64,000 nucleotides of DNA. Source: Symbiodinium natans (Eukaryota; Sar; Dinophyceae; Suessiales; Symbiodiniaceae). The stretch covers positions 224,545 through 288,544 of the forward strand of contig CAJNDS010002090.1 in assembly GCA_905221605.1 (NCBI GenBank), read 5' to 3'. The position numbers and the translations under genes are program-made. This document shows positions 27,201 to 41,684 of this stretch, one piece after another (the first letter of the stretch is position 1; every line of letters begins with the position of its first letter). The notes under the pieces were generated by a model, which saw only the letters and a program-made list of their open reading frames with translations, had not been told where the DNA came from and ran no database searches.

Positions 27201-30200
27201 TGTAAAACCCAAACCTGGTGGGCATGCTGGAGCTCGGGGTCCGTGAACAGGTGTGCTTCGGCTGCTGCACGGATGCCTGTTGTTGTGGTTCCTGCGACCT
27301 TTGCGATGCCATTGCGGAAGTCGTCGTCGGCGATGGCCAAAAACGGTGCCCGCTCACCAAGGCCTGCACGTGCGGGAGGGTCCAGGTCCGGGCCGTCATC
27401 TGTGTACCCTGTGGCCCGCTGCAGGTCCAAGAAGTTGTTGGCCATAAAGTTGTTGAAGCCAACGGACCATTCTTGGCTCAGGTACTTGCGGGACACGAAG
27501 AACTCCCGGGAGAGCCGGCCGCTCTTGGCTGTCTTAGTTGGGGCGATGCCTTGGGGAGCGAAAAAATAGCAGCCTTGCTCGTCGTCCCAGAAGAGAGTTC
27601 GCTGGAGCACCTTAACACAACAAGATAAGGTGAAAAGTTCAAATAGATAAGGTGAAAAAGAAAAGAAGGAGGTGCATAACTTGGAAATTATAAGGTTAAA
27701 AACCCAGGCGCCAGCTTGTGGATGGTGCCCACTCGCTCCGTGGTCTGGGCACTGAAGAGGAAACCCAAGTGGCAGTTTGGCGAGGCGGCCCTTCATGTAC
27801 CTCACCCGGTTCTCAGGAGTGTCGCTGGGAAGCTTGGCGATGTACTTCTCCAAGTTCTTGATCTTCTGGACGTACTTGGGCAAGGCCTGTGTGCAAACAC
27901 TTAAACCTCTGAAACACCAGTATTCTCACCCTCGAACTTCAAATGCCCTAACCCCGATGCCTCCGCCAGTTCCTTGAAGGTCATGGGAGGCTTGCCAGGG
28001 AGCTTGCCTGGCGGGGCCAGATTCTGCCCCTCGATTGCCCTCTTCTCGGCGCTGCTTTTCGCCAGGTTCCTGACGAAGTTGGCCATGTGCTTGCTCTGTT
28101 CCCTAGGGCTCCAAGTATACAAATAATCTGTAAATAATACCTACTTTGGGCTATTTGGAGCCTTAGGGGTTTGCGGTTGGCCTTTGTGGTGCCACGGAGG
28201 AACTTGGGAAGCAACACCTGCATCACCACCGCCAAGGACCTCCCCTGCAAGCTGATGTTGCCCGGTTTGTGCTTCTGCTTGCGCACGCTCAGATCCTAGC
28301 AAAAAAGATGAAGTGAAGAAGCCTAGAGATTAGGTGAAAACCCAAAACAAACACAGACATTTCCAACCTTATCTACTTGGAATGGGGCCCTGCTCCAGGT
28401 GAACAAAGTAGGCCTTCAGCAGCTCCTTGTTGCACAAAGTTCCTGCGGTGTCGGCTTTAACGACGCCTGGCTGGCCCTCGACGTCTGTGGTGACCAGCAT
28501 CTCGGGAATCGTTTTACTGGCCCACCCGAGCAGCTGCCGATAGACGTACCAGTGCATCTTCGCCGTTGCTTCGCCGCAAACCCTTTTTCGCGGGGAACCC
28601 TGGGCCTTGGTCTTCATCACGGTGTCGAAAAAATAGTCTTTGACACCCGGGTCGATGTCGGCTTCATCCTGGACGTACTTGGCCTTTGTCGCTCCTGCTC
28701 CCGGCCGTCGCTGGCTGAGGTCATAGCCTTCTTTGTTGTTCTTCTTCTTGCTGTGTCCTGCTCAAAGATTTGGTGAAGAAGTCCAGAGAGTAAGGTGAAG
28801 AACATAGAAACGCATGCAAATTTCGAACCTTATGTACTTAGAATAGGTGAAGACCCCTCCTCCAGGTCCAGCTTTGGTGGCCAGTGGTACCACGGCATCG
28901 TAGTGCCAATCCTACACCCACACACACATGGCCAACAGTAAGGTGAAAAAGCAAAAAGCGACTTCGCCTACACTAAACCATGAGGTGAAAAGACATGACC
29001 TCATCGGTAATATTGGCCTAAGGGCTTGGATGTTGCATATTTCCAGCACCGTGTCTGGATTCGAGTCGAACCAGGGCACGATGACTTCCTGGCTAAGGCA
29101 ATAGTCCCTCTGCTGCATGTCCACGTAGATCGAGAACACGCGGATGCCCACCTCCAAGTAATCTGACATTGCCTGGAGTGCGATGTGGTCACCCCAGGTT
29201 CCATCCACGAGAACACCGGAGACATAGCTTGCCCAGTCCCCCTCGGCTTCCGTCAGGTAGACCTTGTAGAACTCCGCCCTGCTCACAAGCTGTCGGTAGG
29301 TTTGGACGCGGAGGTCGAGGATGTTCTCGGCTACCTCCACCTTCTTGGAGAGTCCTGCGGCTAGCACGGCCCTGTACTGGCAGTTCCCATCGCCTGCCAC
29401 CACTCTCCGCTTTTTGCTGACCAGGGCCAGCAGGCGATCCACTTCCTGCTCTACATTAATCGTCTTAGATCACCTTGTCCTAATCGACCCCTCCTTTATA
29501 ACCTTCTCCTGGACAACCCTCTTTTTAATAACCTTATCCCAACCAGCTTTCTCCTAAGCAACTCTCCTGAATGACCTTCTCCTGAGCAGCCCTCCTAAAT
29601 ATATAACCTTCTCGCCAGTCTGTCCTGGTACTGCCCGAGGAGCTCCTCGTGCTCCTCCTGGCTTTGGGCAATCGCCCATGCCACCATGTCGTCCTCGGTC
29701 ATTCCCATGACCTGGGAGCTTATTATATTCACCAGCTTGGTTAATTTGAAAACACGTCGACTAATGCAATCCCAGAAGCATTGGCCAGGCTTTGGGAGGA
29801 CATGCTTTGCGACAAATGTGGATCGGGCGGGCTGATGCTATTTTGCTTTGGGCACAGACATGTGGTTTCTGACCTTACCAAGCAGATAAGCTGAAAACAA
29901 ATCTTCTCTTTTCACCTTATCAAGCGTATAAGGTTAACACTAACATGGATGATGGTCAAAGAATGGACTGACCTAGCTAGGTACCCTCGACTAGTGAGCA
30001 TACGCACTGACCCCCAGACGGCTGCTAGGTGCTCTAGACCCAGGTGTCCTACAGCCCATGTGAGTCAGTCCATTGTTTACCCACCACCCTGGGTTAGGTA
30101 TCTGTATGCCAGTCCTGAAGTGGTTATGCAGGCCGAATAAGGTTCAAAATCTGCATCTCACTTTGCAAACGCCAACCTCATCATTCGAAGACGAGGTGAT

Positions 30201-33200
30201 AGAGTGAAAAATGCACATTGTACATTTTTCACCTTATCTTCACAACAAAAGTTCTTCAACAGCAGCTTCTCTGCCTCAAGAAGAAGCCAGGAAGTAGATG
30301 ACCAATAGTTGCGCGCCCACACACCTTCCTAATATAATTTTAATTGTTTACAATTGGGTCTTTTCAAGGCCGCCGCCCCTGTAAATATAGTATTACTTAC
30401 AATAAAAAATGCGCAGCAATGTGCTTGAATTAGTTTTGGAATGCCAAACGGCCAACAAAAATTTAACGAAATTCATACCATAATGCTTTGATTAAAACTC
30501 CTCTTTGAGGGGCTCTGCCCCGCCCTATTAAATTAATTTTATTAATTAAATGGCATAAATTAATTTAATTAATTAAATTAATTTAATTATAATTAATTAA
30601 ATACAAATTAATTAGTTTAATTAATTTAATGAATTTAATGGATTTAATTAATTTAATTAATTAAATTAATTTCATGAATGTAATTAATTTAATGAATTAA
30701 ACTAATTTAATTAATTTAATTAATTTAATGAATTTAATGAATTTAATTAATTTAATTAATTTCACTAATTTCATTAATTTTATTAATTTAAGTATTTTAA
30801 TTAATTTAATTAATTTAATTAATTTAATTGAACTATTTGAATTAATTAAATTAATTGAATTAATTGAATTAATTTAATTAAAATTATTTAATTGATTTCA
30901 TTACTTTCTCTGTGGTTTGGCGAGCAGAATCAGGTTCAAAATCTGTGTCTCATCATTCAGAGATGAGGTGGTAGAATGTATTCTACATTGGTTATTTTCA
31001 TCTTATCTGAGAAAATAAGGTTGAAAAACGCTTGAAAAGTCTCCACCTCAGCATTCTGAAGTGGAAGTTGACCAGGCATTTGTGCCTTTATCATTGGGGA
31101 CCTGTAAAGACAAAGGAATGCAGCAAGGCAGCAATTTCACTTGCTAGATGGATAAGGTTCATATGAAGGGTAAGATAAGGTGATGATGTTCATGATAAGG
31201 TACAAAAGTCAGCTAAATTTGAACCTCATCCAACCCATGTGGCAGGTACAAATTGCATCATGACCTCCTCCTTCTTTGGTCTCGTAGAAGAACCCATGTA
31301 AATGATGAGGTCGAGAATGCAGCAAGACAGCATTTTTCACCTTTTACATGGATAAGGTTCATATGAAGGGTAAGATAAGGTGATGATGTTCATGATAAGG
31401 TACAAAAGTCAGGTAACTTTGAGCCTCACCCAGGCCATCTGGCATGTGCAAATTGCATCATCACCTCCTCCTTCTCTGGTCACATAGAAGACCCCATGCA
31501 AAGGATGAGGTCGAAAATAAGAGGGCATTTCTGCCTTTATCATTGTGGGTCGCCTGAAAAGAGTAAGGTGAAGACAAGAACAGAATATTCGCCTCCTACT
31601 CTATTGAATAGGAACAAGTTCCCAGCATCCTAAGCGCTTTAGGACTTGCAAGTGCTAGAGTTTAAGTAGCCCTACAACCCCAAACCCTGAATTCGTCGAA
31701 AACTCCAACCCTTGCGTGAAAAATAACAACCGTAAAGCCCCAAAGTAAATGATAGTCACACAGCTAACCCTAAACCCCAAACCCTGACACATGAACCCTA
31801 AACCCCAAACCCCAAACCCAAACCCTAAATCCTAACTTGCACCCGAAAGCCCCAGCCCTGTAAGGGAGCGGCCCGGCCATCCGCGTCCAGAAGCAGCTCC
31901 CTCAGAGCCATGGTAAGCCTGCCCCATGCAGGTTGGCCAAAACCCAAAACCCAAAACCCAAAACCCAAAACCCAAAACCCAAAACCCAAAACCCTAAACC
32001 CTAAACCCTAAACCCTAAACCTTAGCTTCTCTTCAAGCAATAATATGGGAACGCATGACCCCCAGAAGGTGCCGGACTCGGGAGCTCTTTCTTCTTTTTT
32101 TTTTTTTTATGGGGGGGAGGGGGCGAGGGGGGACAGTCCTTAATTGGGATGATAGCGTCCCCTATTGTGATCCCTTTAAGGACTGGTAGTACAAACCCTA
32201 AACCCTAAACCCTAAACCCTAAACCCTACACCCTACACCCTAAACCCTAAACCCTAAACCCTAAACCCTAAACCCTAAAGCCTAATCCCAGGCGGGGGGG
32301 AGGGGGGTTCGGGCTTTCTGAGGGGATCGGATTTGGGGTGGAGAGGGAAGCTGGGGAGTCTGGGGCTTTCTTAGGGTTGCAAGTTAGGGTTTAGGGTTTA
32401 GGGTTTAGGGTTTAGGGTTATTGGGTTTTAGGGCTTCAGGGTTTAAGGCTTAGGGGGCTGCAATCGAAATCCAGCGAACCTCTCCTCCCATTCCCACTTC
32501 TCCGGTGCCTGCTGCTGCCGTCAGACCCCTGCCACGAGGTGGCGGCAGTCGCATACAGCAACCACAAAACTCCCGTCAACCACCTCTCTTATAAAGTCTT
32601 ACAATGAATCGTTCTGTAGCTTTAAGAAGGTTTGGGTTTAGGGTTGAGGGTTTAGGAGGCTTTATACGTTGGAAGACTGTAACTTAGGTCAAAAGCCGCA
32701 GGCTGCCGGGCCAAGTGATTGGGAAAAGGGGTCCTTAAAGGAGGAAACCTTACCTAGACCCAAGAGAAGAACAAAAAGGGTGCCCTGGTTGGTTTAATAA
32801 TTTAACGGGGCTCACAAGGGAACCTAGACCCTAAAAGCAGGGAATAAGGCGCCTACTCTGGGTCCAAGTTACTATTAACTATCATATACCCCCCAAAAAA
32901 AACTAAGCCCTAAACCCTGAACCCTAAACCATAAACCCTAAACTATGACAAAGCTCCCTTGCTTCAGGGTAAGAAACTCCTGGAAAAAAGGTATACCTAC
33001 GCTTGCGAGGGGTGTTATGCTAGGCCACGCACCACCAGCACGAGAGTTTCCACACACCGAAGATCTTCTAGCATACACTACTAGTGGCTCAAGAACCACC
33101 AACAAAATGAAAGATAATCATCACCATATATATATATATGTTATCCCTATAAGAAAGAGTATGTTTTTGTTTTATATTTTGGTGGTTCTTAAGCAAGCAT

Positions 33201-36200
33201 GTACACGTCTGCCGAGGAGAAGCGGAGTGGACTCCAGGGCTGTTTTACGCGGCCGGCGCGGCGGAGTATTTATATTATATCTATAGGACGCTCCTGAAAA
33301 TCCTCTGAGAAATGGACTACTGAATTCATGAGTTCCCCCACTACCCTCCTCCTCGTAAAGCCAGAAAGGGAAACTCAATAAAATGGCCCAAGGGCCTTCT
33401 GAGTTATTTACAATTTTCGGAGGAGTAGGCTCTCCACATGTGCTACTTGTAGGAGTTCTATGGCGTAGAGGGGGTGTCACTGTGGGATACCTGGTGACTT
33501 GAGGGTGTGGCGAGCGGCTGGAAATAGGACCCCAAAGACAGGAGGAAGCAAAACAAACAGTCCTACCACTGAACCCTAAACCCTACACCATAAACTCAAC
33601 AACTCCTCGCCAAACAAAACCGTTGAGTCGGACACCACGCACCCTAAACTCTAAACCCTAAACCCTAAACCCTAAACCCTAAACCCTAAACCCTAAACCC
33701 TAAACCCTAAACCCTAAACCCTAAACCCTAAACCCTCTCAGAGCCTCCAGGAGTTGCCGCACCACGAAGGGATATGCCTGGCCAGGCTCTGCGAAGCCTT
33801 AAAAGATCCCTAAAGGCAAAAACCTTAAGGTTTAGGGTTTAGGGTTTAGGGTTTAGGGTTTAGGGTTCAGTGCTTCGGGTTTAGGGTTCCAAGGTTTGGG
33901 GCTTAGGGTTTAGGGGTTAGGGTATAGGGTTTAGGGCTGCTCTGTGACTGTTGGAAACACAAGTCTTGCGCAGCTTGCTCACGTCATGCAGCAGCTGTTG
34001 CTATAGTACAGGGTAGCTGCACACGGCTGAATCAAGGAATAGCTACTCCATAAGCAGACCAAACCCTTGGTTGCTGAGTTCATAAGCCCCCAAAAAGTGT
34101 AAAGTGTACTCACTCAGCTACTAAGAATCTGGCTTTGCAGAGGGCATTGGGTCTCTTACTTCGTCATGCTCCGAGACATCCGCGGAGTCTCGGTTTCGGT
34201 TTCAGGTTTTCAGGGTTGACCCAAGAGTAACCTCGGAATAACAAGGGTGCCCAGTTTGGTTTCAACGGGATTATAAGAGACCCTAAGACCTAAAAGAAGG
34301 GAATAAGGGTCTACCCAGGGTTCTTGAAAGACAGAACGAGGCCCGAATTGAGGAAGCCCCTAACCCCTAATGAGCCAAGACATATTGTGTAAGTAAGGGG
34401 CTTAACTGTAAACCCTCAAGCCTGAACTGGAGTCTCGGGAGTTCATCCCTGAACCCTGAACCCTGAACCCTAAACCCCAAACCCCAAACCCTTGTCTCCT
34501 CACTTGCTAGCGGCTCTCACACGCGAGGCCCCCAGCCCTACCCAACAGATGTACAGATCCCTACATTAAGGGTTAGGGTTTAGGGTTTAGGGTTTAGGGT
34601 TTAGGGCTTAGGGCTTAGGGTTTAGGGTTTAGGGTTTAGGGCTTAGGGTTCAGGGTTTAGGGTTATAGGGTGTATGGGTTTTACATTTGTGCCCAGTTCG
34701 TGAGTACCCTGCATATCCGAACTCAGAGTAGAAACTTGCCCCGGTGTACTGCAAGCCCAGAACTGACCTGCTTAGGGCTTATTGATTCAAAACCCCAGGC
34801 CCCAAACCCCAAACCTTAAACCCCAAACCCTAAACCCTAAACCCAAAACCCTATTAGTTATAGGGTTTAGGGTTATGGGTTTGGGGCTGAGCCGTTCGAT
34901 AAGAACACAGTGCGCGGAGCCACCTCGGCCACGATCCTGGCAGAGAGAGTTCGGGAAGGGTTTAGGGTTTAGGGTTTAGGGTTTAGGGTTTAGGGTTTAG
35001 GGTTTAGGGTTTAGGGTTTAGGGTTTAGGGTTTAGGGTCTAGGGTCTAGGGTCTAGGGTCTAGGGTCTAGGGTCTAGGGTCCAGGGCTCTTTTGTGTTGT
35101 CCATGAAGCTCCAGCTGTGGTGTGTGTGTGTGTGTGTGCGGGTTAAGAGGTCTTCGTCTATGGGACTCTCCTCTGCTCTAAACCCTAAACCCTAAACCCT
35201 AAACCCTAAACATCTTGAACCGAAAGAGATCCCTCCAGAAGTCCGGCAGATACCTTCAGAAACAACTTGGCCCTCAAGGCATCCACAAGAGGGACCTATA
35301 ACAGACCTGCAGGTGTACGGTTTTTTCGCTCCAGTAGGGTTACAGGTTTAGAGACCTAAGCCTGTAAACCCGAAACCGTCACGGCAAGAGTGCGTCCTGT
35401 ACTTCGGGTTGCCGGCCAGCGCGATGCCTCGCTGCCAAAATGCCAGCCATGCGTACCACACCCAGCCGATGTGCTATGTTCCAGTGTTTTTCCATACCCT
35501 AGCTTGCAAAGGTGAACACATGTTCAGCGTTGTATTGAAACATTATTAATTACAGGATATTTAGATTACGACAGTGGAAACCACTCTCTATAGCTGTGTC
35601 TGATTAGTTACTCTAGTTGCAAGGCGAATCTAGGTGAGTTGTTTCGTCGCGGCTGCTTTAATGAATCAAGGCCCTACTGCTTTCTGTTTCAGAGGATCGA
35701 CAACCAGATCTTGAACTGTCAAAAGTCAGAGGCCTTGCGTACATTCCTCCGCCCTGGTTACAGGCCGTTTCTAGGGTTTAGGGTTTAGGGTTATAAGGGT
35801 TTAGTGGTAGAGTGGCCATCCTTGAAGATGGCTTGGGGGTCCCAGATGGCCCGTATTCCCGCCAAAAGTAGGGTGCACGAGACAAACTGTTAATGGGGAA
35901 ATTTGGACGTCGAGGTACACCTTCGGCTGCAAGCCTAAACCCGAAATCCTCTGGCCGGCACTACAGACCCAGACCCCCCTCAAACTCCTCACGTCCCTGA
36001 CACAACCCGGGAAAAATGGTTAAACCCCTACACATGAAACCCTTCGAGGCCCATAAGCTTGTCTAGAACCCTAAACCCTAAAACCCAAACCCTAAACCCC
36101 CGGCACGCACAATCCCAAACACGACATCTTGCCTTCGAGGGTGGCAATAGAGCGCGCCAGGAGGCTAACCCAGGACCTCAGTCCGTCCAGGGTTTGGGGT

Positions 36201-36263
36201 TTGGGGTTTAGGGTTTAGGGTTTAGGGTTTAGGGTTTAGGGTTTAGGGTTTAGGGTTTAGGCT

Positions 36264-36330
<67 letters not shown>

Positions 36331-39300
36331 GGTTTAGGGTTTAGGGTTTAGGTTTAGGGTTTAGGGTTTAGGGTTTAGGGCTTAGGGTTTAGGGTTTTGG
36401 GTATAGGGTTTAAAGTTTAGGGTTGAGGGTTTAGTGTTTAGGGCGGGTCCATGTACCTCATGATTATGTACTTGGGCCTCAAGTCCCTAAATTGGAGGTA
36501 CTTCCCTGTTTGGGTACATGGACCCTGAGGATTCGTGAGTTGCCGTCAGTTTTGGGAATCTGGCGGGTTGGGTTTTTCTGCTTTTTGAAGCCCTAAGGCC
36601 CAAGCCCTAAGGCCTAAGGCCTCTAAGCCCTAAGCCCTAAACCCTAAACCGGGCTGTGGCCCACGACGGGATCGAAAAGGGAATCTCCAGCGTGGCTTGG
36701 AGGAGGTCCTGCCTTGGCGCTTTGTAAAAAACTAAGGGTTTAGGGTTTCGGGTTTAGGGCTTAGGGTTTAGGATTTGGGGCTTAGGGTTTAGGCTTTAGG
36801 GTTTAGGGACAGTTTTCGTGGCCCAGAACCATCTCATAAAAAGGGTACCCTTTTTTTGTTTGGGGGGGGGTTCGTTGCTCACAAGGGAACCTAGAACCAA
36901 AAAAACGGGCAAACTGGTACCACTGGGCCACCAAGTAGTCTAAGTGTGGAAAACCATAACTCCCCCGAACATACAAAACCTCATATGTCGGGAAGGTCTA
37001 CATTGCTAAGGGGCTTTCGAGGTTTCGCCCTAAACCCTAAACCCTAAACCCTAAACCCTAAACCCGAAACCCTAAACCCTAAACCCAAACCCTCAACTCT
37101 AACGGTAGTTACACGATCCCTTAGTATGGGCCCTCAGGTACCCCTTATATACACATCAAGGGCCCGTACATCACAACCCTTTCAAGAAGGTTAGGGAACC
37201 ATATTACGGGCCCATGAAACAACCCTCAAACCCTAGCCCCACAACACTAAACCTGAAACCCTAAACCTTATAAACCCTGAGCCTCATAAACCCTAAACCC
37301 TAAACCCTAAGCCCTAAACCCTAAACCCTAAACCCTAAACCCTAAACCCTAAACCCTAAACCCTAACCCTAAACCCTAAACCCTAAACCCTAAACCCCAA
37401 ACCCTAAACCATCACAAGGGGCATCCCCGGCAACTTCACCTAGATCTGGGCGGCCCCCACCCCAGCGCCGAGAAATTCATCGCCTTGGCGCCGCCTCCCT
37501 TGAGGTAGGGCTTCAGAACCTGGGGACTTAGGGTTTAGGGTTTAGGGCTTCACCTGGAAACTTAGGGTTTAGGGTTTAGGGTTTAGGGTTTAGGGTTTAG
37601 GGTTTAGGGTTTAGGGTTTAGGGTTTAGGGTTTAGGGTTTAGGGCTTCACCTGGAAACTTGGGGTTTAGGGTTTAGGGTTTAGGGCTTCAGAACCTGCGG
37701 ATGCTGTGGGTGCAGGGGAATTAGGGTTTAGGGTTTAGGGTTTTGGCTAAGCCGTAAACTGACTTTCGAGTTGAAGTTTGGGCTTTCGGGCTTGGGCTGC
37801 AGAACCTGAGAGGGGGGTGCATGAGGATTATAGGGTTTAGGGTTGGGGGTTTAGGTTTTAAGGGTTCAGGGTTTATGGTTTAGCGTTAAGTGCTCGGGGG
37901 TTGCGGCGAGCTCTCAAACACCTCGAAGAGTACGGTCTCTGGGCACTCGCAACTCCAGAAGAAGAGTCCCTAGAGCTTTAGGGGAATTCGCTGCTGCAGC
38001 AACCCCAGGCCATGTGTTTTTGGGGGGCTTCCAGGCCCTAAACCCCCAAACCCAAAACCCTCAACCCTGAACCCTAAATCCTTCTCCCAAAACCCCTAAA
38101 CCCTAAACCCTACACAAAAACCTCTAATCCCCAAACCTGAAGGGTATGTTGAGGGTCACTGGCGCTAGTTGCAGTAAGGATGTCTCAGGCTCTCGGGGTT
38201 TGAAGAGTTCCAACGGTTCTTAAGGTTTTAAGGGTTTAGAGTAGGGTTTAGGGTAGAGTTTTAAGGTTTGAGGCTTACAGTTATAGGTTTTTAAGATTCC
38301 CTTCCAGTACCTGATGGAGGCCACCAAAGGTATTCATGCAAGTGCCCCCTAAACAGCATTTTCGGTGGAGACTCATAGCAAAGGAGGAACGATCCGAGAC
38401 AAACACCCTAAAACCCTAAACCCGAAACCCTAAAACCTAAACACTAAAACCTAAACCCTAAACCCTAAACCCCTGGACCTGCTTAACACCAAAGGCCGGA
38501 TGCTTGAGCACTGGGGCAGGGGCTTGGGTCTCAGGCATTTTTTCAAATAAGGAGATTTAAGGTTTAGGGTTTAGGGTTTAATGTTTTGATAACAACCATG
38601 CTTGCTCTCCACCCAAAAACCCTACCCGAAAACCTAAGTCCGGGGCTCCTAGCATCAATAGGGGCTCCGAAGTATGCACCCTCAATTTGGGTCCTCTGTT
38701 ATATAACCCATATATACCTTATGCCTTTACGAAAGGAAAGGGTAAGGAACCATACTAAGGGCCCGTGGTTCCAACCTTAGAATCAGTTCGCGGACATGTC
38801 CAGTCGGGGGTTCTGGGTTCAGAGAGTTCAAGGGTTAAAGGGTCTAGGGTTTTTAGGCTTAGGGTTTGGTATCCTGTTTCTCGTGGGTTTAGGGCTTAAG
38901 GTTTAGGGTTTACGGTTTAGGGTTGAAGGCCTCACGGTTTAGGGTTTCATAGGGTTTTATCAGAGCCCCCCGGCGCGCTGCATCACCGGGATGATGGTCG
39001 CACGATCACAGTCCTGCAGTGGTAGTCACCCTAAACCCTAAACCCTAAACCCTAAGCCCGAAGACCCGGAGACCCGAAGACCCTAGGACCCTAAGCAAAC
39101 CCTAAACCCCACACCCTGCTTGCTTGAAGCTAAACCCTACACCCTAAACCCTAAGTTCCCGAAGGCTCCCCTCCACAAGCCTGAATGCGTTGGTACCTCG
39201 CATCTTATTCTTAGGGGTTACGGTTTAGCCCAAGGGGGGGGGGGGGTCCTTGTTGCACCCTCAACCCTGATCCCCAAACCCTAATAATAGGGATTAAGGT

Positions 39301-41637
39301 TTAGGGTTTAGGGATTATAAGGGTCATGGGTTGAGGGTTTAGGCTTGAGGGCTCAGGTATAATGGTATGGGGCGGTACATAGGCATATAGCTCCTGCAGG
39401 CAAAGCCCTCCCAGCCCTGCCTAGAGTAGCGGATGTACTCTTACGAAAGAAAAGGTGTGTTGACTTTTTTGGTGTTTACTTCTTTCTCAGGTGCAAGGCT
39501 ACCAAACACTGTAGAGCCTAAAACCCTTCTCTAGGTAGAGCCTAACCCTTAACGCTAAACGCTAAACCCTAAACCCTAAACCCTAAACTCGGGGGTTTGG
39601 GACGAGGCATGTCCTCGGGAAGGAAGCCCAGCGCGATGAAGTCGTCGATGAGGCCCTCCCAGTTCATGGTGCCTGCGGCGTGCGGCTAGGGTTCAGGGTT
39701 TTGGGTTTTAGGGTTTAGGGGATTAGGGGTTTAGGGGTTCAGGGGTTCAGGGGTTCAGGGGTTCAGGGGCTTAGGGGTTTAGGGTTTATTGTTTAGGGTT
39801 TAGGGTTTAGGGATCCACCCTTTTGGGGGGGAGGGGGGGGGGTTGGGGTGCGAGATTGGGGGTTAGTACTTAGGTTTAGGTTTTAGGGTTAGTAAATAGG
39901 GTTTAGGATTTCGGGGGGGGACAGGCACTGTGTATTCCAGGCTGGGGGCTTCCTCAACATGAAGCCCCCAACGCCCTAAACCCCCCCCCACCCCCTTCAC
40001 CCACCTACGTGGATGACGGCCGTGATGATCTGGTCACGCTGCGACCTCGGTTCCGGGAGCTTAGCACTACCCAGTACACCATAATCTAAGGTTGCAACCA
40101 TGTGGCCCTTAGTATGGTACCCTAAGGGTCCATGTACCTAAATAGGGAATACTTGGGCCTTAAAGTACCTCCTATTTGGGGACTTTAGGGCCCAAGTACA
40201 TAATAATGAGGTACATGGACCCTTAGGGGTAGGGTTTATAGGGTTTGGGGTTTAGGCTGGGATGCTCCGGGCTTAAGGTGCTTCGCAGTCTCCGTTTCAC
40301 AACTCAGATGACAGGTCGAGCGCCGCTCCAAATTGAACCGCCCCCGCGACCTGCTACCCGACACGCTGTACCCCAAACCTTTAAACCCTAAACCCTAAAC
40401 TCTAAACCCTAAACCCTAAACTCTAAACCCTAAACCATAAGCTCACGTGGTTGTGTCTTGAGCCCGAAACGCACCTCTTTCAACCGCAGCCGGTTCCCTG
40501 TCATAGGAGTCATCCCGACGCCGGGTCCAAACGGAATGGTTGGGGCTTCTTAAACCCTAAACCCTAAACCCCAAACCCCAAACCCTAAACCCTAAACCCT
40601 AAACCCCAAACCCTAAACCCTAAACCCGAACTCTGCAGTATGAGGATGAAGTACAACCCTAGGCTGCAGAATGCAACTGCTCAGCATGTCTTTTCTGGAC
40701 CACAAGTGGATGTCTTTCTTGGTTCCTGCGTCGGGTCTACATGCCATATTTTGGCATGTTCCCCCTTATTGTAACAGTCCTTACTAGGGATTCTAGTGTC
40801 CCCTATATGCTAGTCCCCATTAAGGAGCTGTTAGTATAAGGGGGAACATCCCAAGCCAGAGTGTACGTCCGCCCATGATGCGGGCCTCGACGTCACACAC
40901 ACATGCTGTGGTCACTGTCGCTCGGCTCGCGCCAGTGGGTTACCCCCATGCTTGTTCTTAGAGCTCTGGGTTTTTGGCTTGAACCCAATACATAGTATAT
41001 AAACCCTGAAAAACCCTACTTCAACCCTGAGCCCAGAACCCTTCCCACAAACCTAACTCCTTAAACAGAAACCATAAACCCTCAACCATCAAATTTCTGA
41101 CTAAACCCATCGATGTGGGGGCTTCCGAAATTAGGGGCACCTTCTTGGGATCCTTTTTAGAAGGGAATATTACCATTTGGGGGGTCTACTGTAGAGGTTC
41201 CCCCTGATTTTCGTAAAGCCCCATATGCCGCACCTGAGTCTTTTGTAGGGTTCAGGGTTTAGGGTTTGGGGTTTAGCGTTTAGGGTTTAGGGTTTAGGGA
41301 TTAGGGTTTAGGGTACTCATTGAGCCGCAGTGCATCCACAGCATGGGTAGAAGCTGGATATCAGCGAATTCAGGCACCTGGCCGCTTCTCCGCGTTATGG
41401 TCCCTCTGCGTGGCGGGGGGGGGGGGGGGGGGGGGGGGGGGGAGGGGGAGGGGCACCCTTATACATGTACAAATAAATAAATAAATAAATAAATAAATAA
41501 ATATATATATATATACACACACTTTAAAAATATATATATATATATAACACAATATAATTTAATATAGTATACTAAAATATAATGTAATGTAATGTGTAAG
41601 ATAATACTATATATATATATATATATATATGTATGTA

Positions 41638-41684
<47 letters not shown>

